Below are positions 36,890 to 48,778 of a DNA stretch of 64,000 bases, one piece after another. The position numbers were made by a program, and so were the translations under genes. The stretch comes from Perognathus longimembris pacificus. Its lineage: Eukaryota > Chordata > Mammalia > Rodentia > Heteromyidae. Where the stretch lies: assembly GCF_023159225.1 (NCBI RefSeq), contig NC_063171.1:8543886-8607885 (forward strand), in the 5' to 3' direction. Below the pieces are notes generated by a model. That model saw only the letters and a program-made list of their open reading frames with translations. It ran no database searches and was not told the origin of the DNA. How positions within the stretch are numbered: position 1 is the first letter of the stretch; every line of letters starts with the position of its first letter.

Positions 36890-39800
36890 TTTTTTTTCAA
36901 ATTTTTATTATCAAACTGATGTACAGAGAGGTTACAGTTTCATACGTTAGGCATTGGATACATTTCTTGTACTGTTTGTTACCTTGTCACTCATACACCT
37001 CTCCCTCCTCCCTCTTTCCATTCCCCCCCTGAGGTGTTAGTTCACTTACACCAAACAGTTTTTCAAGTATTGCTTTTGTAGTTGTTTGTCTTTTTTTACC
37101 CTGTGTCTCTCAATTCTGGTATTCCCTTTCAACTTCCTAGTTCCAATACCAGTATACACGGTTTCCAATATACTCAGATAAGATTACAGAGATAGTGTAG
37201 GTACAAACACAGGAAGGTGATACAAGAACATCATCAATAATAGAAGCTGCAGATACACATGGGACGTTGAAAGTAGTTAGAACTGTGATATAACAATTGT
37301 TTCCATAACATGGAGTTCATTTCACTTAGCATCGTCTTTTGTGTTCATAAGGGTATAGCTACTGGGCCTTGTGATGCTCTGCTATGACTTGCCTAAACCT
37401 GTACTAATTATTCCCAATAAGGGAGACCATAGAGTCCATGTTTCTTTGCGTCTGGCTCACTTCACTTAGTATAATTTTTTTCCAAGTCCTTCCTTTTCCT
37501 TAAAATGGGACAATGTCATTCTTTCTGATAGAGGCATAAAATTTCATTGTGTATATGCACCACATTTTCCTGATCCATTCGTCTACTGAGGAGCATCTGG
37601 GTTGGTTCCAGATTCTCGCTATGACAAATTGTGCTATGATGAACATTGTTGTGCTGGTGGCATTACTGTGATTTTGTTTGTGGTCTTTTGGATAGATACC
37701 CAAAAGTGGGGCTGCTGGGTCATAGGGGAGTTCTATATTTAGCCTTCTGAGGAATCTCCATACTGCTTGCCAGAGGGGTTGAACCAGTTTACATTCCCAC
37801 CAACAATGAAGTAGGGTTCCCTTTTGGCCACATCCCCTCCAACTATTGTTATTGTTAGTTTTCTTGTTATATGACATTCTTACTGGGGTGAGATGGAATC
37901 TCAATGTTGTTTTGATTTGCATTTCTTTTATGGCCAGTGATGTAGAGCATTTTTCATATGTCTCTTGGCCATTCTCATTTCCTCATCAGAGAAGTCTCTT
38001 TGTAAGTCTTTAGCCCACTTGATGAGGGAGCTATTGGTTCTTTGCGGTTTTGTTTTGGAAGAAGGTAATTTTTTTAGTTCTGCATATATTTTAGATATGA
38101 GGCCTTTGTCCGTTGAATGGCCGGTAAAGATCTTCTTCCAGTCTGTGGGCTTTCTGTTTATCTTGCAAGCCATGTCCTTTGCCCTGCAGAAGCTCTGCAG
38201 TTTGATGCAGTCCCATTTGTCCAACCTTTCTTTGATTTGTAGCCTTTCTGGGTCTTTGTTAAGGAAGTTCTGTCCTGCACCAAGGAGCCCAAGTGTTTCT
38301 CCTACTCCTTCCTTTAGTGTTTTCAGGGTGTCTGTTTTGATTTCGAGGTCTTTAATCCATTTGGAATTGATTTTGGTGCAGGGTGATCTATAAGGATCTA
38401 GTTTTAGTTTGTTGCATGTGTTGAGCCAGTTTTGCCAGCACCATTTGTTAAAGAGGCTATCTTTCTTCCAAGCTATTGTTTTAACTCCTTTATCAAAGAT
38501 TAAGTAAGCATAGTTCTGTGGGTTCATTTCTGGGGCTTTAATTCTGTTGCATTGGTCTTCAGGCCTGTTCCGGTGCCAATACCAAGCTGTTTTTATTACT
38601 ATAGCTTTATAATACAGCTTGATATTGGGTATTGTAATTCCTGCAGCACTGTTCTTTCTGTTTAGGATTGTTTTTGCTATTCTAGGTCTTTTATTGTTCC
38701 ATATAAATTTCTGGATTGCTTCCTCTATTTCATTAAAAAATGGTGTTGGGATATTAATGGATATTGCATTGAATTTGTAGATAGCCTTTGGCAATATTGC
38801 CATTTTGATTATATTAATCCTCCCAATCCAGGAGCATGGGAGGTTTTTCCATTTCCTTAGTTCTGCCTTAATTTCATTTTTCAAGCTTTTGAAGTTCTCA
38901 TCAAAGAGGTCTTTCACTTCTTTGGTTAAGGTTATTCCTAGGTATTTTATGTTTTTGGGGGCTAGTGCAAAAGGAGTTGCTTTCCTGATTTCAGTCTCCA
39001 TCTTCAGGTCGTTAGCATAGAGAAAGGCCATTGATTTTTGAAGGTTTATTTTATATCCTGCAACTTTGCCAAAGTTTTGCATCAGCTCTAGTAGCTTGGG
39101 GGTAGTGTCTATGGGATTCTTTAGGTGTAGGATCATGTCATCTGCGAAGAGAGAAAGTTTAGCTGCATCTTTTCCTATTTGGATCCCCTTTATATTTTCT
39201 TCTTGCCTAATTGCTCTGGCTAGGAATTCTAGTACTATGTTGAAGAGCAGGGGAGAGGATGGACATGCCTGCCTGTTCCTGATTTTGAAGGGAATGGCTT
39301 TAGTTTTTCACCATTTAGAGTTATGCTTGCTGTTGGTTTGTCATAAACTGCCTTGATTATATTCAGGAATGTTCCCTGGAATCCCATTTTTTCCAGGGCT
39401 TTTAGCATAAATAGGTGCTGGATTTTATCAAACGCATTTTCCGCATCCAGAGATAAAACCATGTGGTTCTTTACCTTGCTCCGGTTGATGTGGTGGATTA
39501 CATTAATTGACTTGCGCATATTAAACCAACTTTGCATCCTGGGATGAATCCAGTTTGATCGTGGTGTATGATTTTTTTGATGACCTGTTGAAGTCAATTG
39601 GCCAAAATTTTGTTGAGAATTTTTGCGTCTATGTTCATCAGGGAAATCGGTCTGTAGTCCTCTTTCCGTGATGAGTCCCTGCCTGGTATTGGGATGAGGG
39701 TTAAACTGGCTTCATTGAATGAGTCTGGTAGTGAACATTCTCTTTCAATTTCATTGAAGAGTTTGAGAAATATTGGTGTGAGTTCTGTTTTGAAGGCCTT

Positions 39801-39958
39801 GTTGAATTCTGCAGTGAATCCGTCTGGGCCTGGGCTTTTCTTGGATGGGAGATCATTTATTGCCGTTTCTATTTCAATACTGGATATGTGTCTGTTTAGA
39901 AGGTTTAAATCTTCATGGTTAAGTTTGGGGATATGAATTTTTTCTAGGAAATCATCCA
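36890..39958 (-). mobile_element. L1 retrotransposon, 5'-truncated, ORF2 broken
   Basis: A 3.1 kb 3' portion of an L1. From the - strand it starts inside the ORF2 reverse transcriptase ([22 protein letters not shown] segment at about 39880) and continues through the catalytic FADD box (39137-39148), the thumb and C-terminal domain (39136 down to 37500) and a 3' UTR of about 600 bp. It ends in the T-run at 36887-36898. ORF2 is split among frames, with shifts near 39595 and 39240 and a stop near 37925. ORF1, the endonuclease and the 5' UTR are absent, so it is inactive. It is bounded by the direct repeat described under the preceding SINE. The + strand frames at 37965, 38805 and 39066 are antisense shadows. 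Confidence 0.95.
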
Positions 39959-40074
39959 TCATGCTATGTCTTAATAGAGCTTTTTTCATCCATTGTGTGG
40001 TACATCTGGAAAGCCTTTAAATTTAAAAATGAAATCTTTCCACAGTATTTGAGATCTTTAAACATTCCCTTACC

Positions 40075-40250
40075 TTTCTTTCTTTTTTTTTTCCATTCCT
40101 TGTGCTTGTTCTCAGGGCCTGAGCACTGAGGATTCTTTTTGCTCAAGGCTAGCACTCTACCACTTTAGCCTCAGCACCACTTCTGGTTTTTTCTATTTAT
40201 GTGGTGCTGAGTAATCGAACCTAAGGCTTCATGCATACTGGAATGCCTCT
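40075..40250 (-). mobile_element. IDL-Geo SINE, degraded
   Basis: A diverged reverse copy (ctcagggcctgagcactgag, tttttgctcaaggctagcac, gtggtgctgagtaatcgaac) with its ID-like end decayed. Confidence 0.8.
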
Positions 40251-40414
40251 TATGACTCTCACAAATATCAATTTTAATTTTATTATATTTTCCACTTGTT
40301 TTTACATCTCTGTAATTATTGTCCTATTTCATGATTTCCAATATTTTACTTTAAATGTTGAAAAGTTTTCTTTTCTCTCTCTAAGATCTTCTTAGTTTGG
40401 TGTTCTGCTCATCC

Positions 40415-40530
40415 AGGATGACAAAGTTCCAGCCTTGGGGAGGTTCAAGTGGGAGGATTGAGAGTTTGAGGTTAGCCTATGTACATACTAAGACTCAGAT
40501 CCTCAACCAAAAATTAGAAACTACTTACTT
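40415..40530 (+). mobile_element. B1-like monomer, old
   Basis: A 7SL/B1-like block (gggaggttcaagtgggagga, gaggttagcctatgtacata) with no Geo unit. It is strongly diverged. Confidence 0.5.
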
Positions 40531-42454
40531 CCAATTTAATATCTATTCTTATATTCCTAACCTTCTGAAATTTGTTGTAGTCCTTTTCAATGAAAGATTT
40601 TCTTTCTTACATTTTCTCCTTTTTCATATTTATTTGTATGGCATTTGCCTTTTATTTAGGTAAGTTTCCTCAAAAGTCTTGTGATTGTTCTCTTTTTCTC
40701 CTAGTGGTATCTCTGGGTAGGACCAACTGTCAATAATTGATGTTTCCCTGAACCAAGATCTCAATGTTTTACTCCATTTGGAAACCTCATTGGGATTTTA
40801 TTTCCTGCTCAGTTTATATTGGTATGTTCCATTTCCTGGATGAAATTCTAGATATAGTCACAAATCTGAGAACCTTAGTAGCATTCACAGTTAAAAGTGA
40901 AGACTTCTCTCCTATAACCACCAACTTAAGCAGCTGTGTTTTGAAGCATAATATAAGAAAGTCATTGATTTTGAGAAAAAGTGGCCCATTTTGTTTCTCA
41001 GTATTGGAGTCTGAAAAGTACAAGACACCCAAGGACCTCATGGGATGTCATAAAATGACAGAGGGTAGGTATCACAGTGCAAGAGCTTGTCCAATGAGAA
41101 ATTACATCAACCTGGACTGTGCCCTGGTGAAAAGGATTGTATTCAAAGGTGAATTCACATAGAAACTGTTCTGGGTAGTGGGGACCATGCAAGGACATCT
41201 GCAATGTCAAGAAAATGTAACCAGAGACTATATCAGTTCTGACAGTCTTCCAACACATGGAGGGCACACATAGTGATGTACAGACTGCAGCACTGTGGGA
41301 ATCAGACATCATACACAAAGGTATATTCCATGGCATGCACGCAGATGAGCCCACAGTGCTGGATGACATGGCTGGTATGGGCAGTGCTCTAGTCTGGTCC
41401 CATGTGTAGCAACAATGGAAGTCCAGGGACTGTGGTGAAGCAGAGCTACAAGCCAATAAAGAGTTTGCAATGGAGGAGGTAGATGGGGGCCTAGAGACAA
41501 GGGTCTGTACAGAGGAGCAGAGCGGGTGATGGGTGAGTACAGTTATGATGCAGAACATGATAATGATCCAGAAGAGAATGTGTGCTAAAAAAACAAACAA
41601 ACTGGCAATTGGTTTCTGTGGACATTTCTTCAATGTTTAGAAGTAATAGTAAAAAAGCACCACACTCTCTTATTTGGAGAAAACAACCACAGATTTTCAA
41701 GGAGTTCCTGAGGTCAGAGACGTGAATGTGTGCAATGCTGACCAATAAATACACAACTCTCTCTGTGGGAAGCTGTTTAGACCAACGGGAAAGGATATTT
41801 GCAAAATGTGAACTTTGGGAATCATTGCTATGGGAACACCACAGTACAACCATCTCAGGTCATCCCTGTGCTCTACTCAGGTTATTGTAGCAATCTATAT
41901 ACTTGGAATGAGATGTTGAGCAAATCCTTTTAGATTTCATTTATGTACATGACTGTCTCCATAAAGGAGCATGGTACTAATTGCATTGGTTGGAAACAGT
42001 AATAGAAGTAAAGAAAGAGGAAATTAGTGTACAACAAAGTTTATCTACTCTCAATATAGATTCTTAGCAAGGAGATACTGACCACAGGACTACTCTTTGA
42101 GTGTCTGAAGGAGCACTTGGCCAAGGAGATACACTGGTACATGGGTGTGGCAAATGGAAAATACCTGAGTCTTTCAACTAAGTAATTTAAATTATTTTAA
42201 GTAATTAAAGATTTTGAATTATTGTTTTTATCTGCAAAATGCTTATAAGCATTCATGTCTACATTAACATAAACACTACATAAACACTCATGTCTACATT
42301 AAGAGGTAATGGTATAATGGTGTCTGATACTTTAGGTAAGAATCAAGAAACATAATAAAACTAGTGAAAAGAAGGGTCCACAAATTGTTTATTGCCCACT
42401 AGATGTCCATTTCTGTTACTATAAAAAAAAACAGCTGGAAAAAATGATCAGCTT
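40531..42454. other. Intergenic; unexplained 211-codon frame inside
   Basis: Mostly unique-looking DNA. A - strand frame at 40998-41633 (211 codons) and an overlapping + strand frame at 40764-41162 (132 codons) are longer than chance frames nearby. The - strand product begins with one hydrophobic stretch (FVFLAHILFWIIIMFCIITVL) and is Cys/Ser-rich afterwards. I recognise no family. It may be a decayed pseudogene or chance. Confidence 0.3.
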
Positions 42455-42660
42455 GGCACTAGTAACTCACACCTGTAATAGCTACTCAGGAGGCTAAGAT
42501 ATGAGGGTTTTGGTTTAGAGTCATCCAGGGAAGGAAAGTCCAAGAGACTTATCTCCAATTAACTTGCAGAAAGCCAGAAGTGAGCTGTGGATCAAGTGGA
42601 AAGACCACTAAGCTTAGCCCTTAGTCTTTAGTTCAAGCTCCAAGACCTAGAAGGAGAGAC
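42455..42660 (+). mobile_element. B1-like/Geo composite SINE, forward
   Basis: The B1-like head (actcacacctgtaatagcta, ctactcaggaggctaagata) is followed by a Geo-type right unit and an A/G-rich tail. Confidence 0.75.
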
Positions 42661-43419
42661 AAAGGGGAAGGGGAAAACAGAGGAACAAAGATTAAGAAAT
42701 GTATGATTATTTTAAATCTTTACCTCATGGATATGGAAAATATAAGAGATAGCAATAAGTATACTAACCTGGACATTGGATTTGGGATACATTTTTCTCA
42801 ATCATTAATTTTCTAGCTTTCAGGATTCTAGCATATTTCAGAGGATATGAAGAGCCTGAGAAAAGCTTCAAGGGCACTGAAATGTTTATTTTGAAAAAAA
42901 TTTAATTGTTATTGTAGAGTTGATATACAGAGGGTCTACAGTTACATGAATTAGATAATGAGTGATGACTACAATTCTTTTTGAACCATGTCTCCCCTTC
43001 TGTTGCTATTTCCCAGTCTTTCACTCCTGTCTCCACCCACAGGATATCCAGTTCATTTTCCACATAGTGTCTAGTAAGTATCACTGTTGTGTTTGTTCAT
43101 CTTTGTTCCACCTATTATGTGCCCTCCCTTGCCCTCCAAAATACAAACAAATAAGAAAAAGGAAAATAAAATAAAAACAGCAATAATGGTAACTAAAAAT
43201 GCTTCTTGTTTCCTTTTCTTCTAGTTCATTTCCAGGAATATTTTTATAATATCATCTATACATAGTTATTGAGCCTTTGTCTGCCACTCATGTGTGTGTA
43301 TATGTGTGTGTGCACATGTATATGTGCTAGTTACTACAAATGAAGGAAACCATGCCACCTATACTTCTTTAGCTCTGGCTTACTTCACTTAATATATTTT
43401 TTTCCAAGTATTTCCATTT

Positions 43420-43423
<4 letters not shown>

Positions 43424-43450
<27 letters not shown>

Positions 43451-43643
43451 GGCCAGTCCTGGGCCTTGGACTCAGGGCCTGAGCACTATCCCTGGCTTCT
43501 TCCCGCTCAAGGCTAGCACTCTGCCACTTGAGCCACAGCGCCGCTTCTGGCCGTTTTCTGTATATGTGGTGCTGGGGAATCGAACCTAGGGCCTCGTGTA
43601 TCCGAGGCAGGCACTCTTGCCACTAGGCTATATCCCCAGCCCC
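43424..43643 (-). mobile_element. IDL-Geo SINE, young, inside L1
   Basis: A complete reverse dimer with a T-tail of about 29 nt and perfect target duplication TCCATTTCCTT (43413-43423 and 43644-43654). It inserted into the ORF2 end of the older L1. Confidence 0.95.
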
Positions 43644-43721
43644 TCCATTTCCTTATGAATGGTATAATATTCTTTCTGATGGAAGCCTAGAATTCCATTG
43701 TGTATATGTACCACCTTTTCT

Positions 43722-44388
43722 ATTTTTTTTCTTGCTTTCCCCATCCCCCAGAAGCAGCAGCCTGACGTTTGCCCCCTGCACACCTCCTAGGTACCTCCCA
43801 CAATCCTCCCTTCATTTGATTACAGAGCCATGAGCCCCTAACCCACCCAAGTCACTCAGGACAGCTTTCTTGACACTGGAACTGTAGGAAGAGGCTTGGC
43901 TGACCGGTCAGTAGATCCAAAATGGCGGGGCCTAGTCCCAGAACTGGCAGCCTCTGGTCTTATCGAGCTTCGGCCCCGGAGACATCTCCCAGTGGCTCTC
44001 TTGGCTTTGATGGCAGATGGGAGAAGCCGATTTTCTGGAAGTTGATGCTGAAGTTGGAGTGGGGGATCACAGCTGGGGGGGTTGAATCGGCCCTGACATG
44101 CAGCAGAGCCAGTACCCTGCCTATCAGCTCAGTGATACCTAGCCTCAGTCTATCCCAGTAACTGCACAGTGAGCTCTGACACGAAGATCCAATCACAGTG
44201 TGTCCTCATAATAAATGACATTCCAGATGTCCAAAAGAAGAAACAAAACTGGGTCCAGGAGGCGGGTAGAGGCTACTGAGGCAGAGTACTAGGGAAAAGA
44301 GGAGAATGTGTAGGAAACAACCAATGGATAACAGGATTCTCTGAGTGACAGTTGTAACAGCCAATAAGGATCAGAAGTTCACCACATT
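43722..44388 (-). pseudogene. Retrocopy-like insertion of unknown origin
   Basis: About 660 bp of non-L1 sequence interrupts the older L1. The left junction has a T-run (about 43722-43730), which would be the poly(A) of a - strand retrocopy. Imperfect copies of accacattttct lie on both sides (about 43710-43721 and 44382-44394). The interior is unlike its surroundings: GC- and CpG-richer, with an atggcggggcc block at 43922 and an 8-nt G run at about 44076. Overlapping frames of 79 codons (43922-44161, +) and 78 codons (43960-44196, -) show no family I recognise. AATAAA on the + strand at about 44210 would instead suit a + strand transcript, so the orientation is uncertain. Confidence 0.45.
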
Positions 44389-44638
44389 TTCTTGATTGAT
44401 TCATCCACTGAGGGGCATCTGGGTTGATTCCATATCTTGGCTTTGGAACAATGCTGCAATGAACATGGTTGTGCTGTGGCTTCAGTGCTAGTCTGTCTGC
44501 AATCATTTGGGTAAATGTTCAGGACTGGAATTGCTCAATTATGGAAAGCTCTATGTTTTGTTTTTTTAGAGAACCTACATACTGCTTTCCAGAGTGGTTG
44601 AACAAGTTACATTCCCACCAACAGTGTAATAGCATTCC

Positions 44639-44988
44639 TTTTTTTTTTTTTTTTAATTTTTATTGTCAAACTCATGTACAGAGAGGTTACAGTTTCATAC
44701 ATTAGGCAATGCATACATTTCTTGTACTGTTTGTTACCTCCTCCCTCATTCCCCCTCCCCCTTCCCCTTTCCCTTTTCCCCCATCAGTTGTTCAGTCGAT
44801 TTACACTAAACAGTTTTGCAAGCATTGCTTTTGTAGTCCTTTGTCTTTTTACCCTGTGTCTCTCAATTTTGGTATTCCCTTTCAGTTTCCTAGTTCTAAT
44901 ACCAGTATACAAGGTTTCCAATGTACTCAGATAAGATAGAGTGATAGTGCAGGTACAACCACAGGAAGGGGATACAAGAGGATCGCTG
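44639..44988 (-). mobile_element. L1 3' tip nested in older L1
   Basis: A T-run, then the reversed young-type L1 terminus (tcatgtacagagaggttaca, pyrimidine block, gattacaga-less 3' UTR) ending near 44988, after which the older L1 resumes. It is severely 5'-truncated. Confidence 0.8.
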
Positions 44989-46050
44989 GCCAGCATTTGT
45001 TACAGTTAGTTCTCCTGATAATAGTTATTTTAACTGGAATGAATTGGAATCTCAATGTTGTTTTGATTTATAATTCTTTTATGGCCAGGATGTTGAACAC
45101 TTCTTCATGTGTCTTTTGGCCATTCTTTTTTCTTTCTCTGAAAAGTTTCTCTTCCAGTCTTTAGCCCATTTACTGGTTGGGTTGAGCTTTACAGGCTATA
45201 TTGTGGGCAGGTATTACTTTTTGAGCTCTAGTTGTATGTTAGATATGAGGAAGCCTTCGCTTGACGTATAGCTAGTGAATATTTTCTCCCATTTTGTGGA
45301 ACTTCTATTTATCTTTCTAGCTTTGCATTGATGTCTTTGATCCATTTAGGGTTAATTGTGGTGCAAGGTTATATAGGAGTACCTAGCTTCAGTTTTCTGC
45401 ATGTAGATAGCCAATTTGTCAGCACCATTTGTTGAAGAGGCTGTCTTTCTTCCAACCTGTGTTTTTGGCTCCCTTATCAAATATTAGGTAGTTATATGTT
45501 TGGGGGCTTATTTCTGAGTCTTCTGTTCTGTTACATTGGTCCGCAAACCTGTTCTTGTGCTAGTATCAAGATTTTTTTATTACTATGGCTTTGTAATAAA
45601 GCTTGAAGTTTGGTATTATTATTACTTCAGCAGTGTTCTTCCTCCTAAGAATTGTTTTTTGCTATTCATAGTCCTTTTTTTTTTTATTAATTTTTGGATT
45701 GATTTCTTTGTTTCTTCAAGGAAAGTTGTTCTCATTTTGATGGGTATTGGGTTGAATGTGTCTATTGCTCTGGACAGGACTGACATTTTTACTATCTTAA
45801 ATCTTCCAACCAGGAACATGTGATGTTTTGCAATTTCTTTAGGACTTCTTCAATTACTTTTTTCAGAGTTTTAAAGTTTTCACAATAGAGGTCCTTCACA
45901 TCTTTGATTAATTCCTAAGTATATTTTGAGGCTATTACAAATGAAATTGCTTTACTGATTTCAGAATCATTCTTCTCATTGTTGGCATATGGGAATGCTA
46001 CTGATTTTATGGGTTGCTTTTATATACCACTACTTTGCAAAAGCTGAAAA

Positions 46051-46607
46051 ATAAATTTTAACAGTGACAAAATTATGGGAAACTTTGACAGATATCACAG
46101 GACATGGTTTCTGTTTGCTGATAATTTTATATTCATTGATTCACTGTCCCAGGCTCTGTGCCATGTATGTGGAGTGACTATGAGGGAGAGAAAAGAAACC
46201 TCTGCATTACAGAGCTTACAGGTCAATGGGAGAGAGGAACAGCCACTAACGAGGTGAGTACGCAAGCCAAATGCACTCAGCTGCTTCAGATGACAAGTTC
46301 TATTAATATGATTGATTGCAATAAGGCTGGGAATGGTGATCCATACAGGAGAGCAAGATCCCAGCAGGTTCATTGTCTAGTGAGGTCAACTTTTGGCCCA
46401 CTGTCTTTTCATGATGATCTATTTGGGCAGAAAATGTGAGGTGACTTTGAGGTCTCTTTTCAGTGGCACTAATTTCTACTACCCTTCAATAGTCTTTCAC
46501 TTGGGAAATCAGGCTTCAACCTAGAAACTTGGGGAGTCAAAACTTTTAGTCTACAACATTTAGCTTGAATATATAATAATTTAAAAATAATTTATAAAGG
46601 AAACCAA
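46051..46607. other. Intergenic, no gene seen
   Basis: Unique-looking DNA. Overlapping frames of about 92 codons on both strands near 46095-46439 have no recognised family. Confidence 0.5.
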
Positions 46608-46730
46608 GCACTATTGTTCACACCCATAATTCTAGCTACTTGTGAGAATATGATTGATATGATCATACTTTAAGGCCAATCTAGGAAGAAATGTTCATGA
46701 AATCACTTCATATCCAAGAGGTAGGCATCA
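46608..46730 (+). mobile_element. B1-like SINE fragment, old
   Basis: A decayed B1-like head (gttcacacccataattctag, ctagctacttgtgagaatat). The flanking A-rich sequence to about 46900 may be its diverged right unit. Confidence 0.5.
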
Positions 46731-47124
46731 CGGCATGTATCCTACCTGTAATCAAAAGCTTTAAACAGGGTATCACCTAGACAGGAAGAGAGATGCTAAC
46801 TTAAGAATAGAAAAAAAGCATGACAAAGGCAAAAAAAACATGTCTCACTTGTAGAGTACAAGCCCAGAAAGCAGAAAAACCCTGTTTCAAATCTTAGTGT
46901 GACAAATGAAAAAAGATGCAAGTGCTGATAATGTAGCTCAATAGTAGCTTAATGTCATATAGCATCCAAGTGGGCTGTGAGTTGAATCTGTAGAACTGAT
47001 TTAAAAAAAAAAAAAACCTGAAAAAAATACTATCTAATGATAACATTCTATTACTGAAACCTCCAGCTAGAAAATTGGTATCTGAGTTTTAACACTCTCC
47101 CATAATAAAAGAAAAATATCAAGC

Positions 47125-47300
47125 CAACTGTGATGTGCATATATGTAATCCTGGCTATCCAATAGGTTTGGATAGGACAGTCCTGGTGGTTCAACTCTAT
47201 CTGGGTGAAATTCAGTAAGACATTATCTAAAAAACAGACTCTATGTAAAGAGATTTGGTCCTATTGTAACTAAGGACAACACTGGACAGCGCAAACACTG
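47125..47300 (+). mobile_element. B1-like SINE fragment, old
   Basis: A strongly diverged B1-like block (tatgtaatcctggctatcca, ggtggttcaactctatctgg). Assignment is tentative. Confidence 0.4.
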
Positions 47301-47630
47301 TAAGAGGATAGTTTCAGGCAAGTCCATTAATGTTCAGCACTTTGAGTCCCCCTGGTCTGCTAAGAATCTGAGTCAATGATAGAAGGTAATTTTTCATCAG
47401 ATGCAGTGATTTTCCATTCTGTTTCCATGGAATTTTACTTCAGGTTCTTAGCTTCACTAAGCTCATGATACAGTACCACATAAAACTGGTATTTGGGCAA
47501 TAACATTCATTTGGCCTTTACTAAATTCTTTGCACAGATAGTGTTCTACTACTTGATCCATGCCTGTATTTTCCTGGTTATTAAACACATCCTTAAGTCT
47601 ATCATCAAATATATTATTTTCTTGTTTTTT

Positions 47631-47846
47631 GTTTTGTTTTTGCTTTTGTTTTTTTGCCAGTCCTGGGCTTGGGACTCAGGGCCTGAGCACTGTCCCTGGC
47701 TTCTCTTTGCCCAAGGCTAACACTCTGCCACTTGAGCCACAGCACCACTTCTGGCCATTTTCTATATATGTGGTGCTGGGGAATTGAACCCAGGGCTTCA
47801 TGTATAGGAGGCAAGCACTCTTGCCACTAGGCCATATTCCCAGCCC
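47631..47846 (-). mobile_element. IDL-Geo SINE
   Basis: A complete reverse dimer with a (TTTTG)-type tail and perfect target duplication TATTTTCTTGTTTTTT (47615-47630 and 47847-47862). Confidence 0.93.
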
Positions 47847-47862
47847 TATTTTCTTGTTTTTT

Positions 47863-48466
47863 TAAAGAATAATTTATTTTTAATTATGAAATAATAAAGA
47901 CATATAGTTCATACAATATGATGTTGCAATGTATGTATTTATTTTAGAATAACCATATCCAGCTAATTAACATGATTACCTCAAATACTAACCCATTCTT
48001 TGTGGTAAGAACATTATATTTTAAGTATACATTATAGATAGAGGCAAATGTACATAAAAATACAAGATTTAGAATAGAATCATGTTGTTTATAGTTCTGT
48101 TCATCTCGTTACTGTCATTGTGAACATATTTTCAGGACTTTAAACTTTTGGGAATATCACTGTTTATCATTTATTGTTGGCAGTATTTTACCCTAATAAC
48201 AGAATTTGAAGTAGTTTTGCTCTTATTTTAAATATAACCTCCTAATTTTTTCCTAATTTAAAACAGAGAGATACATATCTGTAAAGAATTGTTTTCTTTC
48301 TATTTGAGACTGTAATTTTATTGTTTTAAAAAATATTGTTCTGTTCACCCTGCCAAACAGAAATTTCTGCCAAATTTGGAAAAGCCTCCTAAGTTCCATT
48401 TCAAAACTGGACTTCTTGAGCCATCTTGTGGTTGCAGTATGCCCTGTCTCTAAGTAAAGAAAATTC
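47863..48466. other. Intergenic, no gene seen
   Basis: AT-rich DNA with no feature recognised. Confidence 0.55.
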
Positions 48467-48478
48467 CTTTTTTTCTTT

Positions 48479-48546
<68 letters not shown>

Positions 48547-48550
48547 TTTT
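48467..48550. repeat. (CTTT)n microsatellite
   Basis: About 18 CTTT units adjoining the tail side of the reverse SINE at 48551. Confidence 0.95.
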
Positions 48551-48778
48551 GTTGTTAGTTGTAGGGCTTCAACTTAGGGCTTGGTTCCTGTACCTGAGCT
48601 CTTTGTCCAAGGCTACTTCTGTACCACTTTGAGCCACAGCTCCACTTCTAGGTTTTGAGTGGTTAATGAGAGGTAAAAGTCTCACAGATTTTTCTGACCA
48701 GTTGGCTTCAAATGTGATCATCAGATCTCTGCTTCCTGAATAGTTAGGAATACAGACATTAGCCATCAGCACCTGGGT
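48551..48778 (-). mobile_element. B1-like/Geo composite SINE
   Basis: A reverse copy from the gttgtagggcttcaacttag block to the B1-like head near 48775. Confidence 0.75.

Larger units (their letters stand above)
42893..46050 (-). mobile_element. Old L1 fragment with three nested insertions
   Basis: A reversed L1 3' UTR at about 42893-43400 is followed by ORF2 C-terminal sequence in pieces (43655-43721, 44389-44636 and 44990-46050, for example the cttatcaaatattaggtagt and attactatggctttgtaata blocks). It is more diverged than the L1 copies at 36890 and 59815. A SINE, a retrocopy-like segment and a younger L1 tip lie inside it. The coding frames are destroyed. Confidence 0.8.

Noticed and set aside
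37965..39547. Open frames on the + strand of the 37-40 kb L1 (142, 71, 96 and 64 codons)
   Set aside because: They are antisense to L1 ORF2. The sense frame is clearly reverse transcriptase-like on the - strand.
42244..42302. Short tandem duplication (catgtctacattaa twice, about 40 bp apart) and similar small duplications at 15475-15515, 27510-27537, 35810-35842 and 51297-51320
   Set aside because: They are short, imperfect and of a kind common in neutral DNA. No function or element boundary could be tied to them.
43922..44161. 79-codon frame starting atggcggggcc as a functional gene
   Set aside because: It sits inside an insertion in a dead L1, matches no family I know, and an equally long frame exists on the opposite strand.
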